64,000 nt of DNA from an uncultured Desulfovibrio sp. (GTDB taxonomy: Bacteria > Desulfobacterota > Desulfovibrionia > Desulfovibrionales > Desulfovibrionaceae). Below, one piece after another: positions 37,125-46,675 of the stretch (position 1 is the first letter of the stretch; each line of letters opens with the position of its first letter). Below the pieces are notes generated by a model, which did not search any database, was not told the origin of the DNA, and was given only the letters and a program-made list of their open reading frames with translations. The DNA is taken from assembly GCA_913063155.1 (NCBI GenBank), contig CAJXYU010000002.1:62001-126000 (forward strand). The letters run 5' to 3'. A program made the translations under genes and the position numbers.

Positions 37125-38177
37125 ATGCAGATGAACATTGAACGCACGCATTGGGGGACAGTGCCGGGGCAGGGTGAAGTTTATCTTTTCACCCTGTTTC
37201 ACGGAGACATGACCGTATCCTTCATCAACTACGGGGCCAGACTCGTGCGGCTCATGGTTCCGGGCAGACAGGGGCCGGGCGAGGTGACTCTGGGGTTCGA
37301 TTCCCTGAATGCCTATCTTCGTGACGAGGCCTCGTTGGGCGCAGTGGTGGGGAGGGTGGCCGGACGCATTTCCAATGCTTGTTTCAAGCTGGAAGGGCGG
37401 ATGCACGAGCTGGATCGTAACCATGGCAGGCATACCATTCATGGTGGGGCACAGGGATTCGGCTCCCGGGTATGGGAGGCCGAAGGGGGAGTAGGGACCG
37501 AGGGGCCGTATCTGGCCTGCGAGTATCTCAGCCGGGACGGTGAACAGGGATTCCCGGGCATGCTCACCTCCACGGTCATCTATACACTGACTGAAAACGG
37601 GCTGCGTATGAATTTCCTGGCCGAAGCAGGCAAGCCCACGGTGGTCAACCTGACCAACCACGCCTATTTCAACCTGGCCGGGCCACGGGGCGATTGCCTG
37701 GGGCATGAGTTGGAGTTTCAGGCCTCTCGCTGTCTGGACATGGACGGGGAGCTGATTCCCTCGGGCAGGCTGGTGGACATCCGTTCCACGCCTTTGGACT
37801 TCACGCATCCCACGGCCATGGGGGCGCGCATAGAGGAAGACGACGCTTTTCTGGCCTTGGGTAGTGGATATGACCATTTTTTTGTGGCGAATGGGAATGA
37901 GGCCGGTTTAAAATTGCTCGCCCGCGTCCATGAGCCGGTTTCCGGCAGGAGCATGGAAATGCATACGACCTATCCGGGATTCCAGTTTTATTCCGGCAAC
38001 CATCTCCGCGAGGGACTGCCTGGAAGAAAGGGGGAAACCTACGCCCCCCGTTCCGGATTCTGCCTGGAGGCCCAGGGATATCCGGACGCGCCCAACAGGC
38101 CTGAATTTCCCTCCATTGCCCTGGAGCCGGGCAGGGTGTCGAGGCAGAAAACGGAGTATCGTTTTTTCGTTGAATAA
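37125..38177 (+). CDS. galM: Aldose 1-epimerase (galactose mutarotase)
   Basis: A 350-residue beta-sandwich enzyme interconverting alpha and beta anomers of galactose. Conserved features are FINYGARLVRLMVP, GRVAGRIS, the catalytic His region HTIHGG, and LTNHAYFNLAG; a Glu in FCLEAQGYPDAPN completes the active site. It starts 9 nt after the regulator stop and completes the Leloir set together with galK, galT and the distant galE. Confidence 0.92.
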   Translation: MQMNIERTHWGTVPGQGEVYLFTLFHGDMTVSFINYGARLVRLMVPGRQGPGEVTLGFDSLNAYLRDEASLGAVVGRVAGRISNACFKLEGRMHELDRNHGRHTIHGGAQGFGSRVWEAEGGVGTEGPYLACEYLSRDGEQGFPGMLTSTVIYTLTENGLRMNFLAEAGKPTVVNLTNHAYFNLAGPRGDCLGHELEFQASRCLDMDGELIPSGRLVDIRSTPLDFTHPTAMGARIEEDDAFLALGSGYDHFFVANGNEAGLKLLARVHEPVSGRSMEMHTTYPGFQFYSGNHLREGLPGRKGETYAPRSGFCLEAQGYPDAPNRPEFPSIALEPGRVSRQKTEYRFFVE

Positions 38178-38184
38178 CGTATGT

Positions 38185-38196
38185 ACAAACGTTCAT
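38185..38196. promoter_or_regulatory. LacI-type operator candidate before the sugar ABC genes
   Basis: ACAAACGTTCAT contains the same AAACGTT core as the two sites before galT and lies 34-45 nt upstream of the ABC ATPase gene, suggesting a second promoter under the same regulator. Confidence 0.4.
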
Positions 38197-38230
38197 TTCA
38201 GGATAAACCAAACGACGGGTAAAAAAACGT

Positions 38231-39328
38231 ATGGCAAAAGTCGAACTGGTCAATGTGAGCAAACGGTATGGCGAGGTCGAGGTTGTCCGCAACATCGACC
38301 TTGAAATCGAGGACAACGAATTCATTGTCCTGGTCGGTCCCTCGGGATGCGGCAAGTCCACGGTCCTGCGCATGATTGCGGGCCTGGAACCCATCAGCGG
38401 CGGGGATATCAGAATCGGGGAGCGCGTGGTCAACAATGTCTCTCCCAAGTCGCGCAACGTAGCCATGGTTTTCCAGAACTATGCGTTGTATCCGCACATG
38501 ACGGTTCGCGAAAACATGGGCTTCAGCCTCAAGATGTCCAAGAAATCAAAATCCGAAATCGACGAGCGGGTCACAGCCGCGGCCGAGGTCCTGGAGTTGG
38601 ATACGCTGCTTGAACGCAAACCCTCGGAACTCTCCGGCGGTCAGCGTCAGCGTGTGGCCATGGGCCGGGCCATCGTACGTAAACCGGATGTATTTCTGTT
38701 CGACGAACCTCTGTCCAACCTGGACGCCCAGCTGCGCACGCAAATGCGTATGGAACTCAAGAAGCTGCATATGAAGCTGGCGACCACCACCATATACGTG
38801 ACTCATGACCAGATCGAGGCCATGACCCTGGCCAACCGCATTGTCATCCTCAAGGACGGCTTCATCCAGCAGGTAGGTACGCCCGTAGAGGTCTTCGAAA
38901 AACCGGCCAACGTGTTCGTGGCCCAGTTTATCGGCAATCCGCCCATGAACATTCTCAAGGGAATCTTCAAGACGGAAGAGGGCAGGCCCGTCGTGCAGGT
39001 GGGCTCCTCCGTGTTCCCGCTGCCGAATGGTCAGGGAAGTTCCCTGCAGAGCGGCGCACAGGTACTGGTGGGCATCCGTCCGGACGCCATCAAGATGGGC
39101 CGGAGCACCGAACGCCTGCCCAAGGAATGGTTGTGCCAGGGCGAGGTGATCGTGTCCGAGATTCTCGGCGGTCAGTCCCTGCTGGAAATCGTCATTGACG
39201 GCGAGAACAAGCTTATCGCCGAGGTGGAAGGGCGTGTCATCGCTCAGCCCGGCGAGACCGTGCCCATCGGTTTTGAATTTGATCGTATGGTGCTTTTCGA
39301 TCCTGAGACGACAAATGCCCTTTCCTGA
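38231..39328 (+). CDS. Sugar ABC transporter ATP-binding protein (MsmK/UgpC type)
   Basis: A 365-residue ATPase with Walker A GPSGCGKST, Q-loop FQNYALYPHM, signature LSGGQRQRVAMGRA, Walker B FLFDEPLSNLDAQ and H-loop THDQ, plus a C-terminal TOBE/OB region (about 240-360), the CUT1 sugar-importer layout. It powers the two permeases encoded downstream. Given the surrounding gal genes, galactose or a galactoside is the likely substrate. Confidence 0.92.
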   Translation: MAKVELVNVSKRYGEVEVVRNIDLEIEDNEFIVLVGPSGCGKSTVLRMIAGLEPISGGDIRIGERVVNNVSPKSRNVAMVFQNYALYPHMTVRENMGFSLKMSKKSKSEIDERVTAAAEVLELDTLLERKPSELSGGQRQRVAMGRAIVRKPDVFLFDEPLSNLDAQLRTQMRMELKKLHMKLATTTIYVTHDQIEAMTLANRIVILKDGFIQQVGTPVEVFEKPANVFVAQFIGNPPMNILKGIFKTEEGRPVVQVGSSVFPLPNGQGSSLQSGAQVLVGIRPDAIKMGRSTERLPKEWLCQGEVIVSEILGGQSLLEIVIDGENKLIAEVEGRVIAQPGETVPIGFEFDRMVLFDPETTNALS

Positions 39329-39391
39329 TGTCGGGTAAAGGGATGTTGTGTGGACTTCTGTTGGGGTAACCGAGAAACCGAGGAGGTTCTG

Positions 39392-40654
39392 ATGAGCAAG
39401 ACCCTGGCAAAACTGTTGTTCGCATTGGCTGCCATTGTGGTATTGGGCGCCATGCCTGTTCAGGCGGCTTCCAATCTGAGCGGCGAGCTGGAAATTTTCT
39501 CCTGGTGGGCAGGGGATGAAGGTCCGGCTCTTGAGGCTCTGATCGACATTTACAAGAAAGAGAATCCCAATGTGAAGGTGCTCAACGCCACCGTCACCGG
39601 CGGCTCCGGCGTCAATGCCAAAGCCGTTCTCAAGACCCGCATGCTCGGCGGCAACCCGCCGGACAGCTTCCAGGTCCACGCCGGGCAGGAGCTGATCGGC
39701 ACCTGGGTCAAGGCCGACCGCATGGAAGACCTGACCCCGTTGTTCAAGGAGCAGGGGTGGATGAAAGTCTTTCCCGAAGGCTTGATCAAGAATATCGGCA
39801 CGGACAAAGGCATCTGGTCCGTTCCCGTGAACATTCACCGTTCCAACGTGCTCTGGTACATCCCGGCCAACCTGAAGAAATGGGGCGTTGAAGCTCCCAA
39901 AACATGGGACGAGTTCTTCGCCATCGCTCCGAAGTTGAAGAAGCAGGGCATCGTGCCTCTGGCCCTGGCCCAGAACTGGACCGCCAACCATTTGTGGGAA
40001 TCCGTCGCCCTGGCCGCTCTCGGCCCGGACAAGTGGGATGCCCTATGGTCCGGCAAGCTTGCCTTCGACAGCCCCGAAGCCGTCAAGGCCTGGGAACTCT
40101 TCGGTAAGATTCTGGAGTACACCAACGCCGATGCTTCCTCCCTGTCCTGGCAGCAGGCCACCGACATGGTGGTTGACGGTCGCGCCGCCTTCAACATCAT
40201 GGGCGACTGGGCTGCCGGTTACATGAGCACCACCAAGAAACTCGCCCCGGGTTCCGGCTTCGGCTGGATGGCTTCCCCGGGCACCGGTGGAGCATTCATG
40301 TTCCTGGCCGACTCCTTCGGGCTGCCCAAGGGCGCTCCGCATCGCGACAATGCCATTGCATGGCTCACGCTGCTCGGTTCCAAGGAAGGTTCCGATGCAT
40401 TCAACCCGCTCAAGGGTTCCATTTCCGCCCGTACCGACAGTGACCTGTCCAAGTACAACGACTACGCCAAGTCCGCGTCCGCAGACTTTGCCAAGGACCG
40501 CATCGTCGGCTCCCTGGCCCACGGCGTCACCGCGAACGAGACCTTTATGGGCGACTTCGCAACCGTCATGGAAATGTTCCTGAAAACCAGAAATGCGGCC
40601 GCTGCGGGCAAGATGGCCCAGCAGATCGCCGTCAAAAGCGGTATCGGCAAATAG
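39392..40654 (+). CDS. Sugar ABC transporter substrate-binding protein
   Basis: A 420-residue periplasmic protein, start at 39392 behind GAGGAGG. The signal peptide spans residues 1-25 (ends VQA). The mature part is a family-1 sugar-binding protein: [50 protein letters not shown] and [12 protein letters not shown]. The aromatic-rich cleft suits a sugar. It lies between the ATPase and permease genes. Confidence 0.92.
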   Translation: MSKTLAKLLFALAAIVVLGAMPVQAASNLSGELEIFSWWAGDEGPALEALIDIYKKENPNVKVLNATVTGGSGVNAKAVLKTRMLGGNPPDSFQVHAGQELIGTWVKADRMEDLTPLFKEQGWMKVFPEGLIKNIGTDKGIWSVPVNIHRSNVLWYIPANLKKWGVEAPKTWDEFFAIAPKLKKQGIVPLALAQNWTANHLWESVALAALGPDKWDALWSGKLAFDSPEAVKAWELFGKILEYTNADASSLSWQQATDMVVDGRAAFNIMGDWAAGYMSTTKKLAPGSGFGWMASPGTGGAFMFLADSFGLPKGAPHRDNAIAWLTLLGSKEGSDAFNPLKGSISARTDSDLSKYNDYAKSASADFAKDRIVGSLAHGVTANETFMGDFATVMEMFLKTRNAAAAGKMAQQIAVKSGIGK

Positions 40655-40727
40655 CAGAACCCGGAACTGACGCCGGAGGCCAGGCGCCTCCGGCGTCGCC
40701 GGACAAATTTTTCCGAAAGAGAGCGAC

Positions 40728-41849
40728 ATGCGGGAAGTATCAAGGGACAGGATCAAGGCGTTTCTGACGCTTTTGCCGTCCATCATTCTTATCGCGGTCT
40801 TCGTCTATGGCTTCATAGGCAATACCGTCTGGATCTCCATGACCGACTGGGGCGGGGTGGCCTCGCTGGCCGAAAACCCCCAAAAGAATTTCGTCGGTCT
40901 GCAGAACTATGTGGAACTGTTCACCGGCTTTCTTGACGCCCGGTTCAGACAGGACCTGGTCAACGCGGTCTACTATTCCGTCCTGTTGCTGGCCGGGGCA
41001 GTGGGGCTCGGAATGTTCATCGCCATCCTGCTGGACCGCAAACCCAGGGGCGAAGACTTCCTGCGCACGGTGTTCCTGTACCCCATGTCGCTGTCCTTCA
41101 TCGTCACCGGCACCATCTGGCGCTGGCTGCTGGCCCCTCAGGGCGGGGTCAACATCGTGCCCACCTTTTTCGGGGGCGAGAAACTGACCTTCCAGTGGTT
41201 GTCCAGCAAGCAGGCCCTGCTGCTTTTCAATTGGCAGCACCTGCTGCCCGTACTGCTTTACGTGGTCGCCTTCGTGCTCATCATCATCGGGCTCTTTACG
41301 CTCAAGGGCGATACGCCAAAGGCGCTCAAGCGCTACCTGTTGCCCGGCCTGGGGCTGGGCGCCTGCGTCTGGCTGTTCGGCGACCTGTTGCCGCAGATTT
41401 ATTTCATGGAAGAGATGCACGGTTTCAACCTGGCCACCTTGGGCATCATCCTGGCCACCATCTGGCAGTATTCCGGCTATACCATGGCCCTGTACCTTGC
41501 CGGATTCAACGGCATCTCCCAGGACCTCATGGACGCCGCGCGTCTGGATGGCGCCAGCGACTGGGGATACTACCGCCACGTGGCCATTCCCATGCTCAAG
41601 CCCATCACCATCAGCGCGGTGATCATCCTTTCCCACATTTCCCTCAAAATGTTCGACCTCATCTTCGCCATGACCGGCCCCGACAACGCCGAGACCGGTC
41701 ACCCGGCCCTGAACATGTATTTGACCACCTTCCGGGCCAACGAGTTTTCCAAGGGCGCGGCCATCGCCATCGTGCTTTTTCTGCTGGCGGCCATGTTCAT
41801 CGTTCCCTATCTCGTCAGTTCCTATCGGCAGAGGAGGGCGCGCTCATGA
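40728..41849 (+). CDS. Sugar ABC transporter permease (MalF/UgpA type)
   Basis: A 373-residue inner-membrane protein with about eight hydrophobic segments and the EAA loop [27 protein letters not shown] in its second half. An insert of about 70 residues with two extra hydrophobic segments (near residues 165-235) precedes the EAA part, longer than in typical 290-residue CUT1 permeases. It overlaps the second permease gene by four bases (ATGA). Confidence 0.9.
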   Translation: MREVSRDRIKAFLTLLPSIILIAVFVYGFIGNTVWISMTDWGGVASLAENPQKNFVGLQNYVELFTGFLDARFRQDLVNAVYYSVLLLAGAVGLGMFIAILLDRKPRGEDFLRTVFLYPMSLSFIVTGTIWRWLLAPQGGVNIVPTFFGGEKLTFQWLSSKQALLLFNWQHLLPVLLYVVAFVLIIIGLFTLKGDTPKALKRYLLPGLGLGACVWLFGDLLPQIYFMEEMHGFNLATLGIILATIWQYSGYTMALYLAGFNGISQDLMDAARLDGASDWGYYRHVAIPMLKPITISAVIILSHISLKMFDLIFAMTGPDNAETGHPALNMYLTTFRANEFSKGAAIAIVLFLLAAMFIVPYLVSSYRQRRARS

Positions 41850-42670
41850 TCCGCAAGCTCACTTTCGGCTCCGTCATGCTCTACGCCATCCTTGCCGTGC
41901 TGGTTGTTCTGTATCTGACTCCTGCCTACATGGCGCTCATCACGGCGCTCAAACTACCCGCGGACATCACCCTGCCGCGCGCCTGGGAGATTCCGGCTAC
42001 CCTGAACTGGGGCAGTTTTTCCGAGGCGTTGGAAATGCTGAAGCCCAACTTGATCAACAGCATTATCCTGACGATATGCGCCACGGCGTTGTCCACTGTG
42101 TTGGGATCGCTCAACGGTTACGTGTTTTCCAAGTGGAAATTCGCTGGGAGCGAGATCGTGTTCACGCTCTTCCTTTTCGGCATGTTCATTCCGTACCAGG
42201 TCATCCTGATTCCGCTGTTCCAGACACTGCGGGCCATGAACCTCTACGGTGGGCTGCCGGGTCTGATCCTGGCCCATGTGGTCTACGGGCTGCCCATCAC
42301 CTCGCTCATTTTCCGTAACTTTTACGCCCAGATTCCCACGGCGCTCATCGAGTCGGCGCGCCTGGACGGCGCTGGTTTTTTCTCCATCTACACCCGCATC
42401 GTGTTTCCGTTGTCCGTGCCCGGTTTCGTGGTCACCAGCCTGTGGCAGTTCACCCAGATCTGGAACGAGTTCCTCTGGGGCATTTGTCTGACCAGATATT
42501 CGGAGAACCCCATCACCGTGGGGCTGGCCCAGTTGGCGGGGGGGCAGGCCGTGAGCTGGAACCTGCCTATGGCCGGGTCCATCCTTGCGGCCATCCCGGT
42601 GTTGGCCATCTATGTCTTCCTGGGCAGGTATTTTATCAGAGGACTGCTTGCTGGTTCAGTGAAGGAATAG
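41846..42670 (+). CDS. Sugar ABC transporter permease (MalG/UgpE type)
   Basis: A 274-residue inner-membrane protein with six hydrophobic segments and the EAA loop [20 protein letters not shown]. The start at 41846 overlaps the upstream permease stop. An open frame extends far upstream in the same phase but is a shadow of the first permease. This is the last gene of the importer, followed by a terminator. Confidence 0.92.
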   Translation: MIRKLTFGSVMLYAILAVLVVLYLTPAYMALITALKLPADITLPRAWEIPATLNWGSFSEALEMLKPNLINSIILTICATALSTVLGSLNGYVFSKWKFAGSEIVFTLFLFGMFIPYQVILIPLFQTLRAMNLYGGLPGLILAHVVYGLPITSLIFRNFYAQIPTALIESARLDGAGFFSIYTRIVFPLSVPGFVVTSLWQFTQIWNEFLWGICLTRYSENPITVGLAQLAGGQAVSWNLPMAGSILAAIPVLAIYVFLGRYFIRGLLAGSVKE

Positions 42671-42710
42671 ACTGGCTGCCCCAACAGATATTATTACCTT
42701 GTTGTTTAAG

Positions 42711-42760
42711 AAAAGCCGGGTCGCAGTGTATGTTTTCCACGTTGCGATCCGGCTTTCTTT
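42711..42760 (+). terminator. Intrinsic terminator of the galactose/ABC operon
   Basis: AAAGCCGGGTCGCA pairs with TGCGATCCGGCTTT around a 17-nt loop and is followed by TCTTTG. It lies 40 nt after the last permease. Confidence 0.75.
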
Positions 42761-42829
42761 GCGTTTAAAGTGACTTTTATAGGATGGGCGATTTAAAGTT
42801 GTTTTCAACACTCTTCAAAGGATTAACTC

Positions 42830-43741
42830 ATGCCTCATGTGACTGCTCACGATATCCGGATCGAGTATGATACTTTTGGTGACAGGACTTCTCCCGCACT
42901 ATTGCTGATAATGGGAGGAGGGAGTCAGATGATCCATTGGGAAGTCGAGTTTTGCGAAATGCTGGCCCAAAAAGGACACTTTGTCATCCGGTTTGACAAC
43001 AGAGATGTCGGATTATCGACCAAATTTGATGAAGCCGGTATTCCGGATATGGTGGCGGCGATGAAAGGGGAACCCATAAGTCCACCATACACTCTTGAAG
43101 ATATGGCGGGTGACGCTGTTGGTTTGCTCGATGCTTTGGGCATTGCAAAGGCGCACATTTGCGGTGCTTCTGTGGGGGGCATGATAGCCCAGGTCATTGC
43201 GTACCGGTATCCGGAGTATGTTCATAGTTTGACCGCTATCATGTCAAGCACGGGAAATCCGGAACTCCCGCAGATTGAACCGGATGTTTTGGCAGAGGTT
43301 TATAAGCCTGTACCTGATGAACGCGAAGCATATGTTGAACACTACGTGAATATGTGGCGGAAAATCTGGAGTCCTGGATTCGCCTTTGATGAGAAACGGG
43401 TGCAGACTCTCATGGCCGAGAGTTATGATCGCTCGTACTACCCGCAGGGGATGGCTCGCCAGAGTGCGGCCGTTTTGTCGCACGGGTATCAACGATCTTC
43501 GATTGCGTCGATTAAAGCTCCAACACTTGTCATTCATGGAGACAGGGATCCGTTCATGTCGGTGGAAGCGGGGAAGGAAATTGCGCAGCTGATACAAAAT
43601 GCGAAACTATGGATAATTGAGGGAATGGGGCATGACCTGCCCAAAGAAATCTGGCCCCGGTTGATAGATGTCATATCGAATCATACTGAGGTCTCCGACG
43701 GCCAAAGGGGACGATTCTCTTTGGAAGCCCGGGCCAAATAG
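42830..43741 (+). CDS. Alpha/beta hydrolase
   Basis: A 303-residue alpha/beta-hydrolase fold protein with the oxyanion loop LLIMGGGSQMIHW, RFDNRDVGLSTKFD, a nucleophile elbow CGASVGGMIAQ (Ser), the acid in VIHGDRDPFMS and the late catalytic His in GMGHDLPKE. This resembles the esterase/haloperoxidase-like group. The substrate is unknown. It is a single-gene unit closed by its own hairpins. Confidence 0.85.
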   Translation: MPHVTAHDIRIEYDTFGDRTSPALLLIMGGGSQMIHWEVEFCEMLAQKGHFVIRFDNRDVGLSTKFDEAGIPDMVAAMKGEPISPPYTLEDMAGDAVGLLDALGIAKAHICGASVGGMIAQVIAYRYPEYVHSLTAIMSSTGNPELPQIEPDVLAEVYKPVPDEREAYVEHYVNMWRKIWSPGFAFDEKRVQTLMAESYDRSYYPQGMARQSAAVLSHGYQRSSIASIKAPTLVIHGDRDPFMSVEAGKEIAQLIQNAKLWIIEGMGHDLPKEIWPRLIDVISNHTEVSDGQRGRFSLEARAK

Positions 43742-43750
43742 ATCGGAAGG

Positions 43751-43781
43751 ACCGGCGGCTTGCGGGCTGCCGGTCGTTTTT
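43751..43781 (+). terminator. Intrinsic terminator after the hydrolase gene
   Basis: ACCGGCGG pairs with CTGCCGGT (one G-T pair), followed by GTTTTTG, ten bases after the stop. Confidence 0.75.
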
Positions 43782-43795
43782 GTTGGAAACTTCTT

Positions 43796-43849
43796 GAGGG
43801 GAGAATGCGAATGGGGAATCTGTTGCAACAGGTCTCCCCTCGTTTTTTT
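43796..43849 (+). terminator. Second hairpin terminator with nested palindrome
   Basis: GAGGGGAGA (43796-43804) pairs with TCTCCCCTC (43833-43841) and seven T follow. The loop contains a second hairpin (CTGTTGCAACAG). The rest of 43742-44067 holds no clear gene; the open frame before the helicase start at 44068 is not helicase-like. Confidence 0.7.
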
Positions 43850-44067
43850 ACTTTACATTCATTTGAAAATGATTCAAACAGCCTTGTCTCAGCGTGACTG
43901 GACGCGCTTTATTTTCTGCCGCCTGCATTGGCGGTCTGTCCGCGACAAACCGGATCTTAGAACTATCCCACGTCCCAGAGCTAGATGATTACGAACCGGC
44001 CAAGGCCGGTCAACGACCGCTGTCACGCGCCGTCGTTCTTATATTTCTTTTCACCCAGGATCATACA

Positions 44068-45315
44068 TTGTCTTTCGATTCTTTTTCGTTTGACCAGCGG
44101 CTTGTCGCTGGCATCAACGCTTGTGGTTATGTGACCCCCACACCCATTCAATCCCAGGCCATTCCCGAGGTTCTTGCAGGCAAGGACGTCATGGGACTGG
44201 CTCAGACCGGCACAGGCAAGACCGCCGCCTTTGCACTGCCCATCCTGCAACGCCTCCTGGCAGCCGAGGCCACGAAGCGTGGCCCGATCCGGGCGCTTGT
44301 ACTGGCTCCCACCCGTGAACTGGCCGGCCAGATCCACGAGAACTTCATCGATCTGGGCCGGCAGACCGGCATACGTTGCGCCGCCGTGTTCGGCGGCGTG
44401 GGATTCAATCCCCAGATCAAGGCCGTGAGTCAGTCCACCGTGGTGGTGGCTTGCCCGGGCCGCCTTATGGATCTCATCAACCAGGGCGCCATCAAGCTGG
44501 ACAAGGTGGACATGTTGGTGCTCGACGAGGCCGACCGCATGCTGGACATGGGTTTTCTGCCGGATATCAAGCGCATTATGTCCCATCTGCCCGAAGATCG
44601 GCGGAATCTGCTTTTTTCCGCCACCATGCCCAAGGACATCAAGAAGCTGGCTGATCGCATCCTGAAGAACCCGGTTACCGTACAAGTGGCCAATACGGCC
44701 CCGGCCAAGCGCGTGAGCCACGCTTTCTATCCGGTGGACCAGCACCTCAAGGGGCGACTGCTGGAAGCACTGCTCAAGGAAATCGAACATGAGAGCGTCA
44801 TTGTCTTCACCCGCACCAAGCACAGGGCCAAGAATCTGGCCCGAAAGCTGGACCGCATCGGACACCAGGCCACCTTTCTGCAGGGCAACATGACCCAGAA
44901 CCAACGTCGGCGCGCTCTGGACGGATTCCGGGACGGCACCTTCAGGGTTATGGTGGCTACGGATATCGCAGCGCGTGGTATTGATTGCGACCGTGTCTCC
45001 CATGTCATCAACTTCGACATGCCGGACACGGCCGAAACCTATACCCATCGCATAGGGCGGACAGGCCGGGCCGGGCGCAGCGGAGAGGCCTTCAGCTTCA
45101 CCACACCGGACGACAAGGTCATTGTTCGCGACATCGAACGTACCTTGCGTCTGCGCATCGACAGTCACACCGTGGAGGGATTCGACTACGACCGGCTTCC
45201 GGTGCAGCAGCATGTCAGCCACAAACCCAAGGTCCATAATGGAGCCCGCCGACCTCATAAGAGCGGTGGAAATCGTCGTCCCAGGCGTTCCGCAGGGCGC
45301 GAAAAAAGGGCCTAA
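44068..45315 (+). CDS. DEAD-box ATP-dependent RNA helicase
   Basis: A 415-residue RhlE-like helicase with all motifs: Q motif TPTPIQSQAIP, AQTGTGKT, PTRELAGQ, DEAD, SAT, VIVFTRTK, ATDIAARGID and HRIGRTGRAG, then a short basic tail. The start is taken as TTG 44068 behind AGGAT because the helicase fold begins there; the frame is open to an ATG at 43894, but that part looks non-coding. It unwinds structured RNA and is followed by an RRM-protein gene of related function. Confidence 0.9.
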   Translation: MSFDSFSFDQRLVAGINACGYVTPTPIQSQAIPEVLAGKDVMGLAQTGTGKTAAFALPILQRLLAAEATKRGPIRALVLAPTRELAGQIHENFIDLGRQTGIRCAAVFGGVGFNPQIKAVSQSTVVVACPGRLMDLINQGAIKLDKVDMLVLDEADRMLDMGFLPDIKRIMSHLPEDRRNLLFSATMPKDIKKLADRILKNPVTVQVANTAPAKRVSHAFYPVDQHLKGRLLEALLKEIEHESVIVFTRTKHRAKNLARKLDRIGHQATFLQGNMTQNQRRRALDGFRDGTFRVMVATDIAARGIDCDRVSHVINFDMPDTAETYTHRIGRTGRAGRSGEAFSFTTPDDKVIVRDIERTLRLRIDSHTVEGFDYDRLPVQQHVSHKPKVHNGARRPHKSGGNRRPRRSAGREKRA

Positions 45316-45495
45316 CGTGCCGAATCGAGGAGCAGTGATTTGATTTTCCGACTTAATTGCTTCTCTTTCCTGAAGAATAATACTACTTGACATTTTGATG
45401 GTATTGGGAAACGGTGCATTTTCTTACACCAGCGGCACCCGTGGAGGCGCGGTCTGAATGTTGGCCGGCGCTGGTTTGGAACTGAACAGGTAAAT

Positions 45496-45541
45496 CAAGA
45501 AGCAGTGCCCCGCATCTTGGCCATTGCTTCTTTTTTTTATA
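45496..45541 (+). terminator. Intrinsic terminator or attenuator ahead of the RRM gene
   Basis: AAGAAGCAGTG pairs with CATTGCTTCTT (one G-T pair) and is followed by eight T. It lies 180 nt after the helicase stop and 53 nt before the RRM start, behind a longer-range pairing ACCAGCG/CGCTGGT near 45428-45474. It may end helicase transcription or attenuate the RRM gene. Confidence 0.6.
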
Positions 45542-45593
45542 AGTGGCGCACGGGCGCTACAGTTTATTTTCACTTTTTTTAGGAGTATTTTTA

Positions 45594-45860
45594 ATGTCCA
45601 AGAACATCTATGTCGGCAATCTGCCCTGGTCCGCAACCGAAGACGAAGTCCGTGCTGCTTTCGAAGCTTACGGCGAAGTTTCCTCTGTTAAACTGATTGA
45701 AGACCGTGAAACCGGTCGTCCCCGTGGCTTCGGCTTTGTGGAGATGGAAGACGCCGGCGCTCTCGAAGCCATCGAGAACCTGGACGGCAAAGACTTCGGC
45801 GGCCGCGCCCTGAAGGTCAACGAAGCCAAGCCCCGTCCGGAACGCCGCCCCCGTTGGTAG
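45594..45860 (+). CDS. RRM-domain RNA-binding protein
   Basis: An 88-residue protein that is a single RRM: RNP2 IYVGNL near the N-terminus, RNP1 RGFGFVEM in the middle, and a basic Pro/Arg tail. AGGAG stands eight bases before the ATG at 45594. Bacterial RRM proteins of this kind are often cold-inducible RNA chaperones, consistent with the DEAD-box helicase gene upstream and the structured leader. Confidence 0.9.
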   Translation: MSKNIYVGNLPWSATEDEVRAAFEAYGEVSSVKLIEDRETGRPRGFGFVEMEDAGALEAIENLDGKDFGGRALKVNEAKPRPERRPRW

Positions 45861-45887
45861 TTTCCGATTTAGAGCTATAGGCTTGCC

Positions 45888-45927
45888 AAGGCGCCTGTCT
45901 CTCATTGAGGAGACAGGCGCCTTTTTT
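45888..45927 (+). terminator. Strong intrinsic terminator after the RRM gene
   Basis: A perfect 14-bp stem (AAGGCGCCTGTCTC, 45888-45901, with 45910-45923), an 8-nt loop and a T-run. Confidence 0.92.
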
Positions 45928-45970
45928 GGTGGACTCTGTGGTCCGCATAATCTCCACCAGGAGGTATTCA

Positions 45971-46129
45971 TTGGTCAATCGCAACTACAAGTTTGAAAAG
46001 CGACAGCGGGATTTGGCAAAGAAGAAAAAGAAGGAAGAAAAACAAAAGCGCAAAGAGGAAAAGAAACGGTTGTCAGCCCAAAAGGGTGAGGATGCGGCTG
46101 ACGACCTCTTGGAAACGAACGAAGAATAG
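45971..46129 (+). CDS. Small Lys/Glu-rich protein
   Basis: A 52-residue protein starting at TTG 45971 behind AGGAGG (45959-45964). After NRNYKFEKRQRDLA it is almost wholly Lys, Glu and Arg and predicted to be one charged helix, with an acidic end. A ribosomal or nucleic-acid-associated helper is conceivable, but the function is unknown. A terminator follows. Confidence 0.65.
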   Translation: MVNRNYKFEKRQRDLAKKKKKEEKQKRKEEKKRLSAQKGEDAADDLLETNEE

Positions 46130-46159
46130 TTTTTTTGTGCATAATGCGACTTGATTTTT

Positions 46160-46193
46160 GTGCAGGGGGTGCTGTCCCCTGCACTGTTTTTTT
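46160..46193 (+). terminator. Intrinsic terminator after the Lys-rich small gene
   Basis: GTGCAGGGG (46160-46168) pairs with CCCCTGCAC (46176-46184) and is followed by TGTTTTTTT. Confidence 0.88.
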
Positions 46194-46632
46194 CTGCTCT
46201 TTTTGGGGGTTTTCTTCATAATTATCTTTTATATTACACTTTATTGAGTCCGGCACGCCGGTTGCTTTTTGCGAAGGCAATAACCATCCGGTGTGCGCCC
46301 AGACACGACCCGAAAACCAGATCGCTTCACTCCAATGTGTCTGGACCGGGTGGTTATTCGAGTTTCCGCCTTATCTGATAGGGTCTATAGGTTTTCGATA
46401 TGTGCGGCTTTTTGCCATCACAAGATGTGCACTGCGTACGTCGTCTGCACTTTTTTCCACGGCGCGTCGGTCGCATTCGGGCCTTTGTCGGGGTGGTATA
46501 AAAAAAGATATCTTTAAATTGCAGAGTATTATGAGTTGTCATGTAACCTTGTGACCGTTTGGAGCGATACTGGGTATAGAGGTTGCTTAGTACTCAAGGG
46601 ATACACCTTGTGAACGCAAAACCCGGAGCATG
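46194..46632. other. AT-rich gene-free stretch
   Basis: No frame here has a ribosome-binding site with protein-like sequence. It is visibly richer in A and T than its surroundings and probably carries the promoter of the downstream paralogous gene pair, but no convincing -10/-35 pair was found. Confidence 0.4.
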
Positions 46633-46651
46633 CGCCGCAAACATTGCGGCG
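46633..46651 (+). promoter_or_regulatory. Hairpin next to the ribosome-binding site of the first paralogue
   Basis: CGCCGCAA pairs with TTGCGGCG around ACA, ending 13 nt before the AGGTGA that serves the ATG at 46676. It may influence translation or mRNA stability. No T-run follows. Confidence 0.45.
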
Positions 46652-46675
46652 AGCGTGCCAATGTAGGTGATGACT

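Noticed and set aside
43894..44067. 58-residue N-terminal extension of the DEAD-box helicase
   Set aside because: The helicase fold begins at the TTG 44068, which has AGGAT upstream; the extension lacks a ribosome-binding site and follows a terminator.
45400..45420. Possible sigma54 promoter before the RRM gene
   Set aside because: The GG and GC elements are eight rather than ten bases apart.
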